This document shows, in pieces, positions 42,454-50,444 of a stretch of 50,604 nucleotides of DNA. The notes beneath the pieces are model-generated. The model did no database searches, had not been told where the DNA came from, and saw only the letters and a program-made list of their open reading frames with translations. Source of the stretch: Abyssibacter sp. (GTDB lineage: Bacteria > Pseudomonadota > Gammaproteobacteria > Nevskiales > OUC007). Numbering within the stretch: the stretch's first letter is position 1; the number at the start of each line of letters is the position of its first letter. The DNA is taken from NCBI GenBank assembly GCA_023146115.1, contig JAGLCS010000086.1:1-50604 (forward strand). Direction: 5' to 3'. The position numbers and the translations under genes are program-made.

Positions 42454-43365
42454 ATGTTCGACCGACCAAAGCAGCACAAGAAGGGCGCCGACGTGCCGCT
42501 ATGGATGGCCACCTTCGCCGACATGATGTCGCTGATGATGTGCTTTTTCGTGCTGTTGTTCGCCCAGGCGAAGATGGATGTCGCCAAATTCGAATCGGTG
42601 GTCGGTTCGCTGCGCGACGCCTTTGGCGGCGTGCAGTACATCAGCAAGCGCGAGGATGCGCAGCAGGGCCTGGAGGCCGGCATCATCTCCGGTACCGGAC
42701 ATAACAGCGTGCCGACGCAACAGGTTCGCACCGTCGAGAAGGTGGTGTCGACCACGGCAGGCGATGCGCTGTACAAGAAGCTCAAGGAAGGTCTGCGGGA
42801 GGACATCGCCGCCGGCCGCGTCATGCTGGAGCGCAATCGCGATCAGGTCGTGGTGCGGTTCCCCGAGCATGTGTCGTTTCCATCGGGCAGCGCCCGGCTG
42901 GTGAGCGGTGCGACCGAGTTGATCCATCGCGTCGTGAGCCTGATTGATGGCGAATCGCAGCAGGTGACGGTGGCGGGGCACACGGACAACGTCCCGTTGC
43001 GCGGTGGCATCTTTTCCTCGAACTGGGATTTGTCGGCGGCGCGGGCCGTGTCGGTGGCGGAGCAAGTGTTGCAGGTTGGGTCGGTGGCCGAATCGCAGCT
43101 GGTCGTCAGCGGTTATGGAGCCTCACGCCCGCTGGTGACCAATGACAGCGTGGAACACCGCGCCCGCAACCGCCGTGTCGAGATCCTCGTCGCCTACCGT
43201 CAGGACGCTGAGCCCACAGCGGGTGCGAGCACGGATGATGCGGCACGAGCTCCGCCGACGGGTGCATCACCGGAGTCCGTCGAAGCCCCAGCGGTGGAGC
43301 ATCCACAGGTGCCGCGCTCGGGCACGCTGTGGGACAAGCTCGCGCGCGAGGAAGCGGCCAGCTAA
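42454..43365 (+). CDS. pomB: Flagellar motor stator protein PomB/MotB
   Basis: The 303-residue partner of PomA has one N-terminal helix containing the ion-carrying aspartate: Asp23 in PLWMATFADMMSLMMCFFVLLF. A linker and plug region follow, then a C-terminal OmpA-like peptidoglycan-binding domain (VTVAGHTDNVPLRGG, SNWDLSAARAVSVAEQVL, NRRVEILVAY). This anchors the stator to the cell wall. The last 50 residues are a low-complexity tail rich in Ala and Pro. Co-transcribed with pomA. Confidence 0.94.
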   Translation: MFDRPKQHKKGADVPLWMATFADMMSLMMCFFVLLFAQAKMDVAKFESVVGSLRDAFGGVQYISKREDAQQGLEAGIISGTGHNSVPTQQVRTVEKVVSTTAGDALYKKLKEGLREDIAAGRVMLERNRDQVVVRFPEHVSFPSGSARLVSGATELIHRVVSLIDGESQQVTVAGHTDNVPLRGGIFSSNWDLSAARAVSVAEQVLQVGSVAESQLVVSGYGASRPLVTNDSVEHRARNRRVEILVAYRQDAEPTAGASTDDAARAPPTGASPESVEAPAVEHPQVPRSGTLWDKLAREEAAS

Positions 43366-43446
43366 CGCGTCCGATGTCTTTGATGCCAAAGCATTGGGTA
43401 CGCGAATCGGCGACAATCCCGCCGCCCTGTTCCCCCGGTTACGCTC

Positions 43447-44637
43447 ATGACGCTGCGCCCGACAAGCCGACGGCAACGCTATGCCGCACAGACGCTGGGC
43501 CTTTGCGCAACGCTGGTGGGCATTGCCCTGGGCCGGTTCGCTTATCCGCCGCTCATCCCGGAGATGATCGAGGCCGGCTGGCTGACGCCGGCCGAGGCCG
43601 CGCATGCCGGCGCCGCGAACCTGGTGGGCTATTGCCTGGGCGCAATTCTTGCGCTGGTGGCGCCGAGATCATCGCGCAGGCCGCTGGTCGTTTCCGCAAT
43701 GGGCGTGACCGTGCTGAGCTTCATTGCCTGTGCGATGCCCTGGGGAGTGACCTGGATTAGTGCTTGGCGCTTCGTCGCCGGCATCGCCGGGGCCTGGTTG
43801 ATGGTGCGTGGCGTGAGTACGGCCCTGACCGCCGTGACCGCGCGGGAGCGGCCGCGTGTCAGCGGCGTCACGTTCACCGGCATTGGCCTGGGCACGCTGC
43901 TGACGGCCGGTGTCGCCACCTTGCTGCCGTGGATTGGTCCGACCACCGCCTGGTTGTTGATGGCGGTGCTTGCCGGGGCCGCGACAGGCGTGGGCATTCG
44001 GGCGTGGCTGGTGATGCGGCCCGCGTCGCCCGACAGCATCGAGGTTGGCGTCAGCGCTCGGCGTCATCGCGGCTGGTTGCTGGCGCCACTGCTCATCATC
44101 GTGGCGTATGCCGTCGAAGCGATCGGCATTGTTCCGCATGGCGTGTTCTGGGTGGATTTCCTCGTGCGTGAGCGCCACCTGAGCCAGGGCTTTGCAGCGC
44201 TGCAATGGTGGGTGGTGGGTATTGGCTCCCTGGTCGGCCCGACCGTGATCGTGAAGATCGCGGGCCGCACCGGCATCCCCTTCATGCTGCAGGCCTGCTA
44301 TGCCCTGACCGCCCTGGCAGTGGCGATTCCGGTCATCAGCTCGCAACCGGCGTTGCTCACGGTGTCGAGCCTGGTCATCGGTGCCCTAGTGCCGGGTGCG
44401 GTGTCGATGACATCGGCGGCACTGGCCGAAATCGCCGGTGCTGCCGCGCATGCCCGCTGGTGGGCGGGGGCGACACTGGCCTTCGCCATCGGTCAGGCCA
44501 GTGGCGCAGCGGCAATGGCGAGCTGGTATGGGCGCATCGAGGCTTACGTGCCGTTGTTCGTCGCCGGTGGTGTGGCGGCCGTGCTGGCTTGGGTACTGGC
44601 GCTAATCGGCCAATGGAGTCACCGACGCTACGCTTGA
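43447..44637 (+). CDS. YbfB/YjiJ-family MFS transporter
   Basis: A 396-residue inner-membrane protein with about twelve hydrophobic segments. The first helix region LGLCATLVGIALGRFAYPPLIPEMIEAGWLT carries the GRFAYPPLIP signature of the YbfB/YjiJ group, an uncharacterised set of major facilitator transporters. The motif VGYCLGAILALVAP follows. Transport direction and substrate are unknown. It ends just before a MerR-type promoter, so the regulator gene downstream is probably expressed separately. Confidence 0.88.
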   Translation: MTLRPTSRRQRYAAQTLGLCATLVGIALGRFAYPPLIPEMIEAGWLTPAEAAHAGAANLVGYCLGAILALVAPRSSRRPLVVSAMGVTVLSFIACAMPWGVTWISAWRFVAGIAGAWLMVRGVSTALTAVTARERPRVSGVTFTGIGLGTLLTAGVATLLPWIGPTTAWLLMAVLAGAATGVGIRAWLVMRPASPDSIEVGVSARRHRGWLLAPLLIIVAYAVEAIGIVPHGVFWVDFLVRERHLSQGFAALQWWVVGIGSLVGPTVIVKIAGRTGIPFMLQACYALTALAVAIPVISSQPALLTVSSLVIGALVPGAVSMTSAALAEIAGAAAHARWWAGATLAFAIGQASGAAAMASWYGRIEAYVPLFVAGGVAAVLAWVLALIGQWSHRRYA

Positions 44638-44665
44638 CTCTCTAGTTGGGTACGGGGTTTAGACT
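44634..44665 (+). promoter_or_regulatory. MerR-type promoter of the regulator-DUF4396 operon
   Basis: A TTGACT -35 element (44634-44639) and a TAGACT -10 element (44660-44665) are separated by 20 bases, longer than the normal 17 and typical of promoters activated by MerR proteins that twist DNA. The spacer (CTCTAGTTGGGTACGGGGTT) resembles CadR/PbrR/ZntR operators. It starts 38 bases before the merR-like ATG, so the regulator probably controls its own operon. Confidence 0.65.
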
Positions 44666-44671
44666 GCGCGC

Positions 44672-45109
44672 ATGCCATCGCTCCATACATCACTGACGAT
44701 CGGAAAACTCGCGCAAGCAGCCGGCGTGGGGGTCGAGACCATTCGCTATTACGAGCGCGAAGGGATCCTGCCGCCGGCCGAGCGCACCGCAGCCAACTAC
44801 CGGATGTATTCGCCTGCCGCAGTTGCCCGGCTGCGTTTTGTGCTGCGCGCCAAGACACTGGGGTTCTCCCTGGCAGAGATTCGTAACCTGCTCGCGCTGC
44901 AGGCCGGCGGGGATCGGGGCGCCGTGCGTGCATTGGCTCAGGCACATCTGCAGGACATCGAGGCGCGGATTCAGGATCTGCTGGCCATGCGGGCGGTATT
45001 GGCAACCGCTGTGGCCGACTGCGACGGCCATGGCGCTGTTGATGGTTGTCCGATTATCGACGCGATACAGACCAGACCGGCCTCTACCGATCATACCGAC
45101 GGAGTTTGA
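44672..45109 (+). CDS. MerR-family metal-responsive transcriptional regulator
   Basis: A 145-residue DNA-binding protein. The N-terminal winged helix (TIGKLAQAAGVGVETIRYYEREGILPPAERTAANYRMY) is typical MerR. A dimerisation helix follows, and the C-terminal metal loop has Cys117, His120 and Cys126 (CDGHGAVDGCPI), spaced like ZntR/CadR rather than CueR. The cysteine that divalent-metal sensors usually have at the start of the dimerisation helix is absent, so the metal is uncertain. It is followed after six bases by a His-rich membrane protein, which it presumably controls. Confidence 0.88.
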   Translation: MPSLHTSLTIGKLAQAAGVGVETIRYYEREGILPPAERTAANYRMYSPAAVARLRFVLRAKTLGFSLAEIRNLLALQAGGDRGAVRALAQAHLQDIEARIQDLLAMRAVLATAVADCDGHGAVDGCPIIDAIQTRPASTDHTDGV

Positions 45110-45115
45110 GACGTC

Positions 45116-45610
45116 ATGAATCAACCGCATTCACAGAACGCGCACTGCGGTCACGCAGCCGCCGGCGCCCATCACGATTCCGGTGCAGGCCATGGGCCGC
45201 TCAGGACCTCGATACACGCGACGTTGCATTGCCTGAGTGGCTGTGTGATTGGTGAAGTTGCGGGGCTTGCGATCGGCGTGTCGCTGGGGTTCCCGGCCTG
45301 GGGGACCATCGCGCTGGCGACGTTTCTGGCCTATGTCTCGGGATTTTCCCTCGGCCTGTGGCCGCTGGTGCGCCAGGGGCAGACCTGGCGACAGGCGTTA
45401 CGGACCATCTGGATTGGTGAGGCCATATCGATTGCGGTCATGGAGGTCGCCATGAACGCAGCCGATTTTGCTGCCGGTGGCATGGCGTCTCCGAGCGTCT
45501 TTCACCCGACGTTCTGGTTCGGGCTCGCGGTGGCCGTGCCGGCCGGCTTTCTTGCGGCCTGGCCTGTCAACTGGTGGCTGCTGTCGCGGAATCTCAAGGC
45601 CTGCCACTGA
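45116..45610 (+). CDS. DUF4396 membrane protein with His-rich N-terminus
   Basis: A 164-residue protein. The first 30 residues contain eight histidines and a cysteine (HSQNAHCGHAAAGAHH...), a likely metal-binding tail. The rest has about four membrane segments and matches the DUF4396 family pattern (ATLHCLSGCVIGEVAGLAIG, IWIGEAISIAVMEVAMNAAD, FWFGLAVAVPAGFLAAWPVNWWLL). The family has no assigned function. Its tight linkage to a MerR regulator suggests metal transport or tolerance. It converges on the HDOD gene with a 16-base gap. Confidence 0.82.
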   Translation: MNQPHSQNAHCGHAAAGAHHDSGAGHGPLRTSIHATLHCLSGCVIGEVAGLAIGVSLGFPAWGTIALATFLAYVSGFSLGLWPLVRQGQTWRQALRTIWIGEAISIAVMEVAMNAADFAAGGMASPSVFHPTFWFGLAVAVPAGFLAAWPVNWWLLSRNLKACH

Positions 45611-45626
45611 TCTCTCAGGCAGCCGC

Positions 45627-46463
45627 TTACGATTCCAGCAACATGGTTTCCAGACCGTTGGAGAGTTCGTTGATTGGCGGCAGGTTCCAGACCTGATCGA
45701 TGCGAATACCAACGCGATCGAGCGTGTGGCCGTTCACCGGTGGGTCCATGCGGATCACGGACGCCGCTGCCAGCACCGACCCAACGGCGACGATCGCCCC
45801 CAGGGCGGAAAACGGCTCGGTATGGTCGGGATCACCGGCTGCGCGCAGTCCGTCGACCAGTTCCGTGGGGAATTGCCAATGTTCGGCCAATAGGGCGCTG
45901 GTCGACGCAAAATCAAAGCCCATCGCCTCCCGCTCAGCTGCCGCGCGAGCCGGGGTGCAGAATGGCTCGCCGGTGTCGAGCTGGAACAGGTCCAGTGGTT
46001 GCGCCCAGCGCATCAGCAGCTCGCCCACCGGATAGATGATGCCTGCTGCGAACGCCATCTCGGGTTCCACGGCCTCGCCGGAAGTACTCGCCTGACCCAG
46101 ACGCGCCAATTCGCGTGACGCGACTGCGGTAAAAATGGCGTGGCGCCAGAACGTCGGCTTGTCCATGCCGGGGGGCGTTTGCATCGAACCAACAAGCCCA
46201 CAGCCCACCACCAGGTTACGAACGCGTTCAAACCCCAGGTGCAGGACGGCATCGCCAATACAGCCGATGCTGCGGCTACGGTGAAAATAAGCCGAGTTCG
46301 CCAGACGCAGCACCTTGGCGCTGATCACCGGATCGGTTTCAATTAACCCGGCGATGCGCGCGGTCTCGACGTCTTCCTGCTGGAAGGAGGACATGAGTTC
46401 GTGCACGACCTTGGGCACCGTAGGCAATTTGTTGACGTGGGTGAGCAGTTGTTCGGCGGACAT
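45627..46463 (-). CDS. HDOD-domain signalling protein
   Basis: A 278-residue cytoplasmic protein started at ATG 46463, preceded by AGAGG; the frame extends 52 codons upstream across the promoter and lacks a supported start there. The N-terminal LLTHVNKLPTVPKVVHELMSSFQQEDVETARIAGLIETDPVISAKVLRLANSAYF is the HDOD signature. The catalytic HD metal residues of true HD-GYP enzymes are not seen. HDOD proteins act in signal relay, including motility and c-di-GMP pathways. A sigma-28-like promoter directly upstream ties it to flagellar expression. Confidence 0.88.
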   Translation of the reverse strand: MSAEQLLTHVNKLPTVPKVVHELMSSFQQEDVETARIAGLIETDPVISAKVLRLANSAYFHRSRSIGCIGDAVLHLGFERVRNLVVGCGLVGSMQTPPGMDKPTFWRHAIFTAVASRELARLGQASTSGEAVEPEMAFAAGIIYPVGELLMRWAQPLDLFQLDTGEPFCTPARAAAEREAMGFDFASTSALLAEHWQFPTELVDGLRAAGDPDHTEPFSALGAIVAVGSVLAAASVIRMDPPVNGHTLDRVGIRIDQVWNLPPINELSNGLETMLLES

Positions 46464-46491
46464 GGCGTGAAACCTCTGAGTGGCCCTGTCC

Positions 46492-46518
46492 TTATCGGCG
46501 GTGCTCCCCGTAGCTTGA
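46492..46518 (-). promoter_or_regulatory. Putative sigma-28 (FliA) promoter of the HDOD gene
   Basis: On the minus strand, TCAA, a 15-base spacer and a full-consensus GCCGATAA lie about 29 bases before the HDOD ATG. Spacing and elements equal those before pomA. Confidence 0.7.
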
Positions 46519-46554
46519 GGGGCTGTACCGCCTCGATCGAATTGAATGGTCCCC

Positions 46555-47688
46555 TTAGTCCTCAGACCATTGCGGACGTGCCAGGTCTGGGTCGACGAGT
46601 TGAGCAACATCCCAGGCAATGTTGATAGTGCCCGGCCCAGAGGGCTGATCGAGATTGGTGAGGATGATCACCGTCAGACCGCGATCCAGCACCCGGAGCA
46701 GCACCGTGCCCGTGTAACCACTGTGGTGGGCAACACGCACACCGTTCGCCTGCTCGATCCACCAGCCGTATCCATAGCCGATCAGCGACTCGGTGGCTGG
46801 GTCTTCCTGAAACAGATAGAGGGGATCGAAGAATGTCTGCAGGGCCATCTCGGGCAGCGCCGTACCGTCCGCCAACCCCTGATCCCAGCGGATCAGATCA
46901 TCGAGGGTCGACAGGATGCCGAAATGCGCCATCTGACCGAATTGCCAGTCGCGGCGGTCGTTCTCCAACCTGCCATCTTGCAAGGTATACCCCGCTACCC
47001 GGCGGGGGATGACCGCGGCCTGCTCAAGGCGCCGAGTAGCCGTCATGCCCAGCGGTGTGAAGAATTGATCGGTCAGATATTGGGCGTAGGTCTGGCCCGT
47101 GACCTTTTCGATGACCAGGCCAAGCAGAAAATAGCCCTGGTCGCTGTATGACCAGTCGGTGCCTGACTCGCTTTGCATGGGCGTGTGCATGGCGGAGGCG
47201 AGCATGTTTTCGGTGGAGTAGTCCATCAGAAAGCTGTCGTGGTGCTTCTCCTCGAAGCGGTGGGCCAGACCAGCGCGATGGACGAGCAACTGTCGAATCG
47301 TGATGGCAGACCAGGCCTCCGGCGTGTTCTCCAAGTAGCGCGTCAGCGGTGCGTCCAGCGCGATCCTATCCTCGCCCACCAGACGAAGCACGGCCGCGCC
47401 GGTGAATTGCTTGGTCACGGACGCGAGCTCGAATACAGATTGGCGCGTGACGGCGGCGCCGAGTTCCACGTTGGCTAACCCGTAGGTAGCGGCCTTGCGC
47501 AAGGCGCCGCGTTCAAGCACCGCCAGCGCGACGCCAGGGATCTGGCTGTCTTGCATGTATGCATTGATGCGGGCGTCGACCGCGAGATCGACAGACTGCG
47601 ACAAGCCGATGAGCGTCTCTGCCGTCGAGATAGTGCAGAGGCAGATTCCGATGAGGAAGACGGCGGCGCGGGTGACGGCAGCGATCAT
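46555..47688 (-). CDS. Periplasmic serine hydrolase, beta-lactamase/class C PBP-like family
   Basis: A 377-residue protein when started at ATG 47688, which opens a clear signal peptide (AAVFLIGICLCTISTA, cleavage near residue 23). The open frame reaches further upstream without support. The catalytic SxxK is SVTK (Ser90, Lys93) in FELASVTKQF. The second motif is YSDQGYFLLG (YSD instead of the common YSN), and a late HHSGYTG stands for the KTG box. Such proteins include esterases, D-aminopeptidases and DD-peptidases; a true beta-lactamase role is not implied. Confidence 0.88.
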   Translation of the reverse strand: MIAAVTRAAVFLIGICLCTISTAETLIGLSQSVDLAVDARINAYMQDSQIPGVALAVLERGALRKAATYGLANVELGAAVTRQSVFELASVTKQFTGAAVLRLVGEDRIALDAPLTRYLENTPEAWSAITIRQLLVHRAGLAHRFEEKHHDSFLMDYSTENMLASAMHTPMQSESGTDWSYSDQGYFLLGLVIEKVTGQTYAQYLTDQFFTPLGMTATRRLEQAAVIPRRVAGYTLQDGRLENDRRDWQFGQMAHFGILSTLDDLIRWDQGLADGTALPEMALQTFFDPLYLFQEDPATESLIGYGYGWWIEQANGVRVAHHSGYTGTVLLRVLDRGLTVIILTNLDQPSGPGTINIAWDVAQLVDPDLARPQWSED

Positions 47689-47783
47689 GGGAGACGGGCG
47701 TTTGAATGAGGCACCGTGCACTGAGGAATGGCGTTCATTCCTGCAGGCACGATGACCCCAGTGTAGCGGCAGTATCGAGCGGC

Positions 47784-48989
47784 CTACTTGAGTTCCGCCG
47801 AGGACTTGCCGAGCAGGCGTCGCGCGACGATCAGTTGCTGGATCTGCTGGGTGCCTTCGAAGATGTCCAGAATCTTGCTGTCGCGTGCCCATTTCTCCAG
47901 CAGGCTGTTCTCGGTGTAGCCGAGGTTGCCGCACAGCTCCACGCATTTGAGCGTGATGTCCACGCAGGCGCGCCCTGCCTTGGCCTTGGCCATGGATGCC
48001 TGCAAGGAGTTTGGCTTGCGATTGTCCGCCATCCAAGCGGCTTCCATCATGAGCAGCCGCGCGGCTTCGTAGTCGGCCTCCATGCGGATGAACTCGGCGG
48101 CGGCCGCGGTTTGCTTGGTCGCGAGCTGGTCGTAGTCGATTTCAACGCCGGCCTCTTCGAGCAGGGAGCGCGTTTGCTCGATCGCCGCCCGCGCCAGTCC
48201 GATGGCCATCGCGGCGACCAGGGGGCGGGTGTTGTCGAAGGTCTGCATGACCCCGGCAAAACCCTTCTCCACATTGACGGTCGCATCGCCCAGCAGGTTT
48301 TCCGCCGGCACCCGACAGTCCTTGAGCACGAACGCGGCGGTGTCCGAGGACTTGATGCCCAGCTTTTTCTCCAGCCGCACCAGTTCGAAGCCGGGTGTGC
48401 CTTTTTCGACAACAAAGGACTTGATCGCGGCGCGACCGACCGATTTGTCCAGCGTGGCCCAGACCACGACCAGATCGGCGCGGTCACCGGCGGTCACATA
48501 GATCTTTTCGCCGTTGAGAATGTAGTGATCGCCGTCCTTGACCGCTGTCGTGCGGATCGCGGCGGAGTCCGACCCGCAGCCGGGCTCGGTGATCGCCATG
48601 GCGGCCCAGCGTCCGCCGAAGCGCTCGAGCTGCTCGTCGTCGGCCACCGAGGCGATAGCGGAGTTGCCCAAGCCCTGGCGGGGCATCGATAGCAGCAGCC
48701 CGACATCGCCCCAGCACATTTCGATGACGCCCAGGGCGGTGGACAGGTTGCTGCCGTTCTTGTTGCTGGTGTCGTCGGACTTGTCGCGCCGCACCCCGGC
48801 CGCGCCGGCGCCTTGGCCGCCACCATCGTTCATGCCATCGACCAGCGCCGCGAGCATGTCCAGTTCCTTGGGATAGGCATGTTCGGCGAGGTCGTACTTG
48901 CGCGAATTGGCGCGCAGCACTTCCTTGGACACCTGATGTGCCTGACGGACCAGGCCGGTGAATTTCTTGGGGACTTCGAGATTGATCAT
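47784..48989 (-). CDS. Acyl-CoA dehydrogenase, second of a tandem pair
   Basis: A 401-residue FAD enzyme of fatty acid or related acyl-CoA oxidation. Signature blocks are AMAITEPGCGSDSAAI (flavin binding), GEKIYVTAGDRADLVVVWA, RVPAENLLGD, and the C-terminal KILDIFEGTQQIQQLIVAR, where the glutamate is the usual catalytic base. A glycine/asparagine-rich insertion is present around residues 55-80. The ATG has AGGAG six bases upstream. It lies 20 bases downstream of another acyl-CoA dehydrogenase gene; paired subunits may form a mixed tetramer. Confidence 0.92.
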   Translation of the reverse strand: MINLEVPKKFTGLVRQAHQVSKEVLRANSRKYDLAEHAYPKELDMLAALVDGMNDGGGQGAGAAGVRRDKSDDTSNKNGSNLSTALGVIEMCWGDVGLLLSMPRQGLGNSAIASVADDEQLERFGGRWAAMAITEPGCGSDSAAIRTTAVKDGDHYILNGEKIYVTAGDRADLVVVWATLDKSVGRAAIKSFVVEKGTPGFELVRLEKKLGIKSSDTAAFVLKDCRVPAENLLGDATVNVEKGFAGVMQTFDNTRPLVAAMAIGLARAAIEQTRSLLEEAGVEIDYDQLATKQTAAAAEFIRMEADYEAARLLMMEAAWMADNRKPNSLQASMAKAKAGRACVDITLKCVELCGNLGYTENSLLEKWARDSKILDIFEGTQQIQQLIVARRLLGKSSAELK

Positions 48990-49009
48990 GATGTGCTCCT
49001 AACGGCCGC

Positions 49010-50332
49010 TCAGACGAGCAGGCCGCCCTCCATGACGCCGATGGCCCGCAGGTCGCGGTACCACCGTTCGACGGGGTATTCCTTGGTAAAGCCGTGGCCG
49101 CCCAGCAGTTGCACGCCGTCGGAGCCGATCTGCATGCCCTTGTCCACGCACAGCCGGCGGGCAATGGCCGCCTCGCGGGCGTAGGGCTTGCCCTGTTCGG
49201 CGAGGCTGGCCGCGCGCAACGTCGTCAGACGCATGCTTTCCAACTCGATGGCGATGTTCGCGACCATGAAGGCGACCGACTGGCGGTGGCTGATCGGTTC
49301 GCCAAAGGCCTGCCGGTCATTCACGTAGGGAATGACGTAATCGAGCACGGCCTTGCCGGTGCCGGCCGCCATCGCGCACCAGGCCAGGCGAGACAACCTG
49401 ACGCATTCGCGATAGGCCGCCGTGGCTGCCTCAGCCGAGGCGCCCAGCCGCGCGCTGGCGGGCACGACGACCTCATCGAAGCGGATCTGGCCGGTGGCCG
49501 CGGCGCGCAAGCCCATCGCCGGGTCGGCCGCGATCTTCATCCTGGCCGGATCGGACTCGACCACGAACAGTGCCGGGCCCTCGCCTTCGATCATGGCGCC
49601 GACGATTAGCAGCTCGCAGCTCGCGGCATTCGGCACCAGGGACTTGATGCCACTGAGTGTCCAGCCACCATCCACCGGCGTGGCGGTCGTGGCGGGCGTC
49701 ATCGGATCGAACAACGGCGTGGGCTCGGCCAGGGCCAGGGCCGCGACGGGGGAGGATTCCTCGGTGAAGGCGGGCAGGTAGGTGCCCTGCTGCTCCGCAT
49801 TGCCCCAAAGCACCAGCGCGTTGCTCACGGCCGAGGGGGCGAGGCAGGCGAAGGCCAGACCCATGTCGCCATGCGCCAGCGCCTCGGCGACCAGCACGTT
49901 GGTCACGGTGCTGCGCTCGGTGCCGGCACCGCCCAGTTCTTCAGGAATGCCGAGTATGGCGATACCCAACTCGTTCGCCATGTCCAGCAATGCCTGGTCG
50001 GCGGTGCTGGCCTCGTTGGCATCCGCCGCAGCCGGGCGCAGGGCTTCGTCCGCAAAGCGCTGGGCGGCGTCCTGCAGCATGGCTTGATCTTCGCTGGGGG
50101 TCAGATCAAACAGGCCCGGATCACCGACATTGGGCAGGCGCTTGGCCCCGTTGGGTTTGCTGCCTTTGAAGCTGCGGGCGGCCGCCGCGGCAACGCCGAA
50201 TCCGGTGCGCGAGGCGTGGTAGATCGCCCGCTCGCTTTGCTTGCGGACACCCAGGCGGTCAAGCAGGGTGCCTCCGGCCAGGCGATTCAACACGCGCAAC
50301 CCGCGCGCCATGCTCTGATCTGCAATGCTCAT
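49010..50332 (-). CDS. Acyl-CoA dehydrogenase, first of a tandem pair
   Basis: A 440-residue member of the same family. A 70-residue N-terminal extension precedes the usual start (LTPSEDQAMLQDAAQRFADEALRPAAADANE). The flavin-binding block is AALALAEPTPLFDPM, diverged from the consensus TEPGxGSD. The C-terminal half has VQLLGGHGFTKEYPVERWYRDLRAIGVMEGG; the glutamate of MEGG could be the catalytic base, but the motif departs from EGT. The diverged flavin and base motifs suggest a partner role to the 47784-48989 subunit. Its substrate is unknown. Confidence 0.9.
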   Translation of the reverse strand: MSIADQSMARGLRVLNRLAGGTLLDRLGVRKQSERAIYHASRTGFGVAAAAARSFKGSKPNGAKRLPNVGDPGLFDLTPSEDQAMLQDAAQRFADEALRPAAADANEASTADQALLDMANELGIAILGIPEELGGAGTERSTVTNVLVAEALAHGDMGLAFACLAPSAVSNALVLWGNAEQQGTYLPAFTEESSPVAALALAEPTPLFDPMTPATTATPVDGGWTLSGIKSLVPNAASCELLIVGAMIEGEGPALFVVESDPARMKIAADPAMGLRAAATGQIRFDEVVVPASARLGASAEAATAAYRECVRLSRLAWCAMAAGTGKAVLDYVIPYVNDRQAFGEPISHRQSVAFMVANIAIELESMRLTTLRAASLAEQGKPYAREAAIARRLCVDKGMQIGSDGVQLLGGHGFTKEYPVERWYRDLRAIGVMEGGLLV

Positions 50333-50444
50333 CTGTGTCGTTGTCAGCCGATGCGTGAGGCCGGGACACTAACGGGCGCGCGCGTTTGTGTCCTTGCCCG
50401 CCGTGCCTTGGCGCCGCGGGCAGCCCAGCCAATGCTGCACTGCG

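Noticed and set aside
45591-45617. Weak inverted repeat (CTGCC/GGCAG) between the convergent DUF4396 and HDOD genes
   Set aside because: The stem is only five base pairs with a long loop and no T tract, so terminator function is not supported.
46464-46619. 52-codon N-terminal extension of the HDOD frame
   Set aside because: It spans the sigma-28-like promoter, has low-complexity sequence and overlaps the end of the hydrolase gene. The ATG at 46463 has a ribosome-binding site and directly precedes the HDOD domain.
47706-48692. A 328-codon plus-strand frame opposite the acyl-CoA dehydrogenase
   Set aside because: The minus strand carries the full dehydrogenase motif set. The plus frame gives low-complexity His/Gly-rich sequence without a ribosome-binding site.
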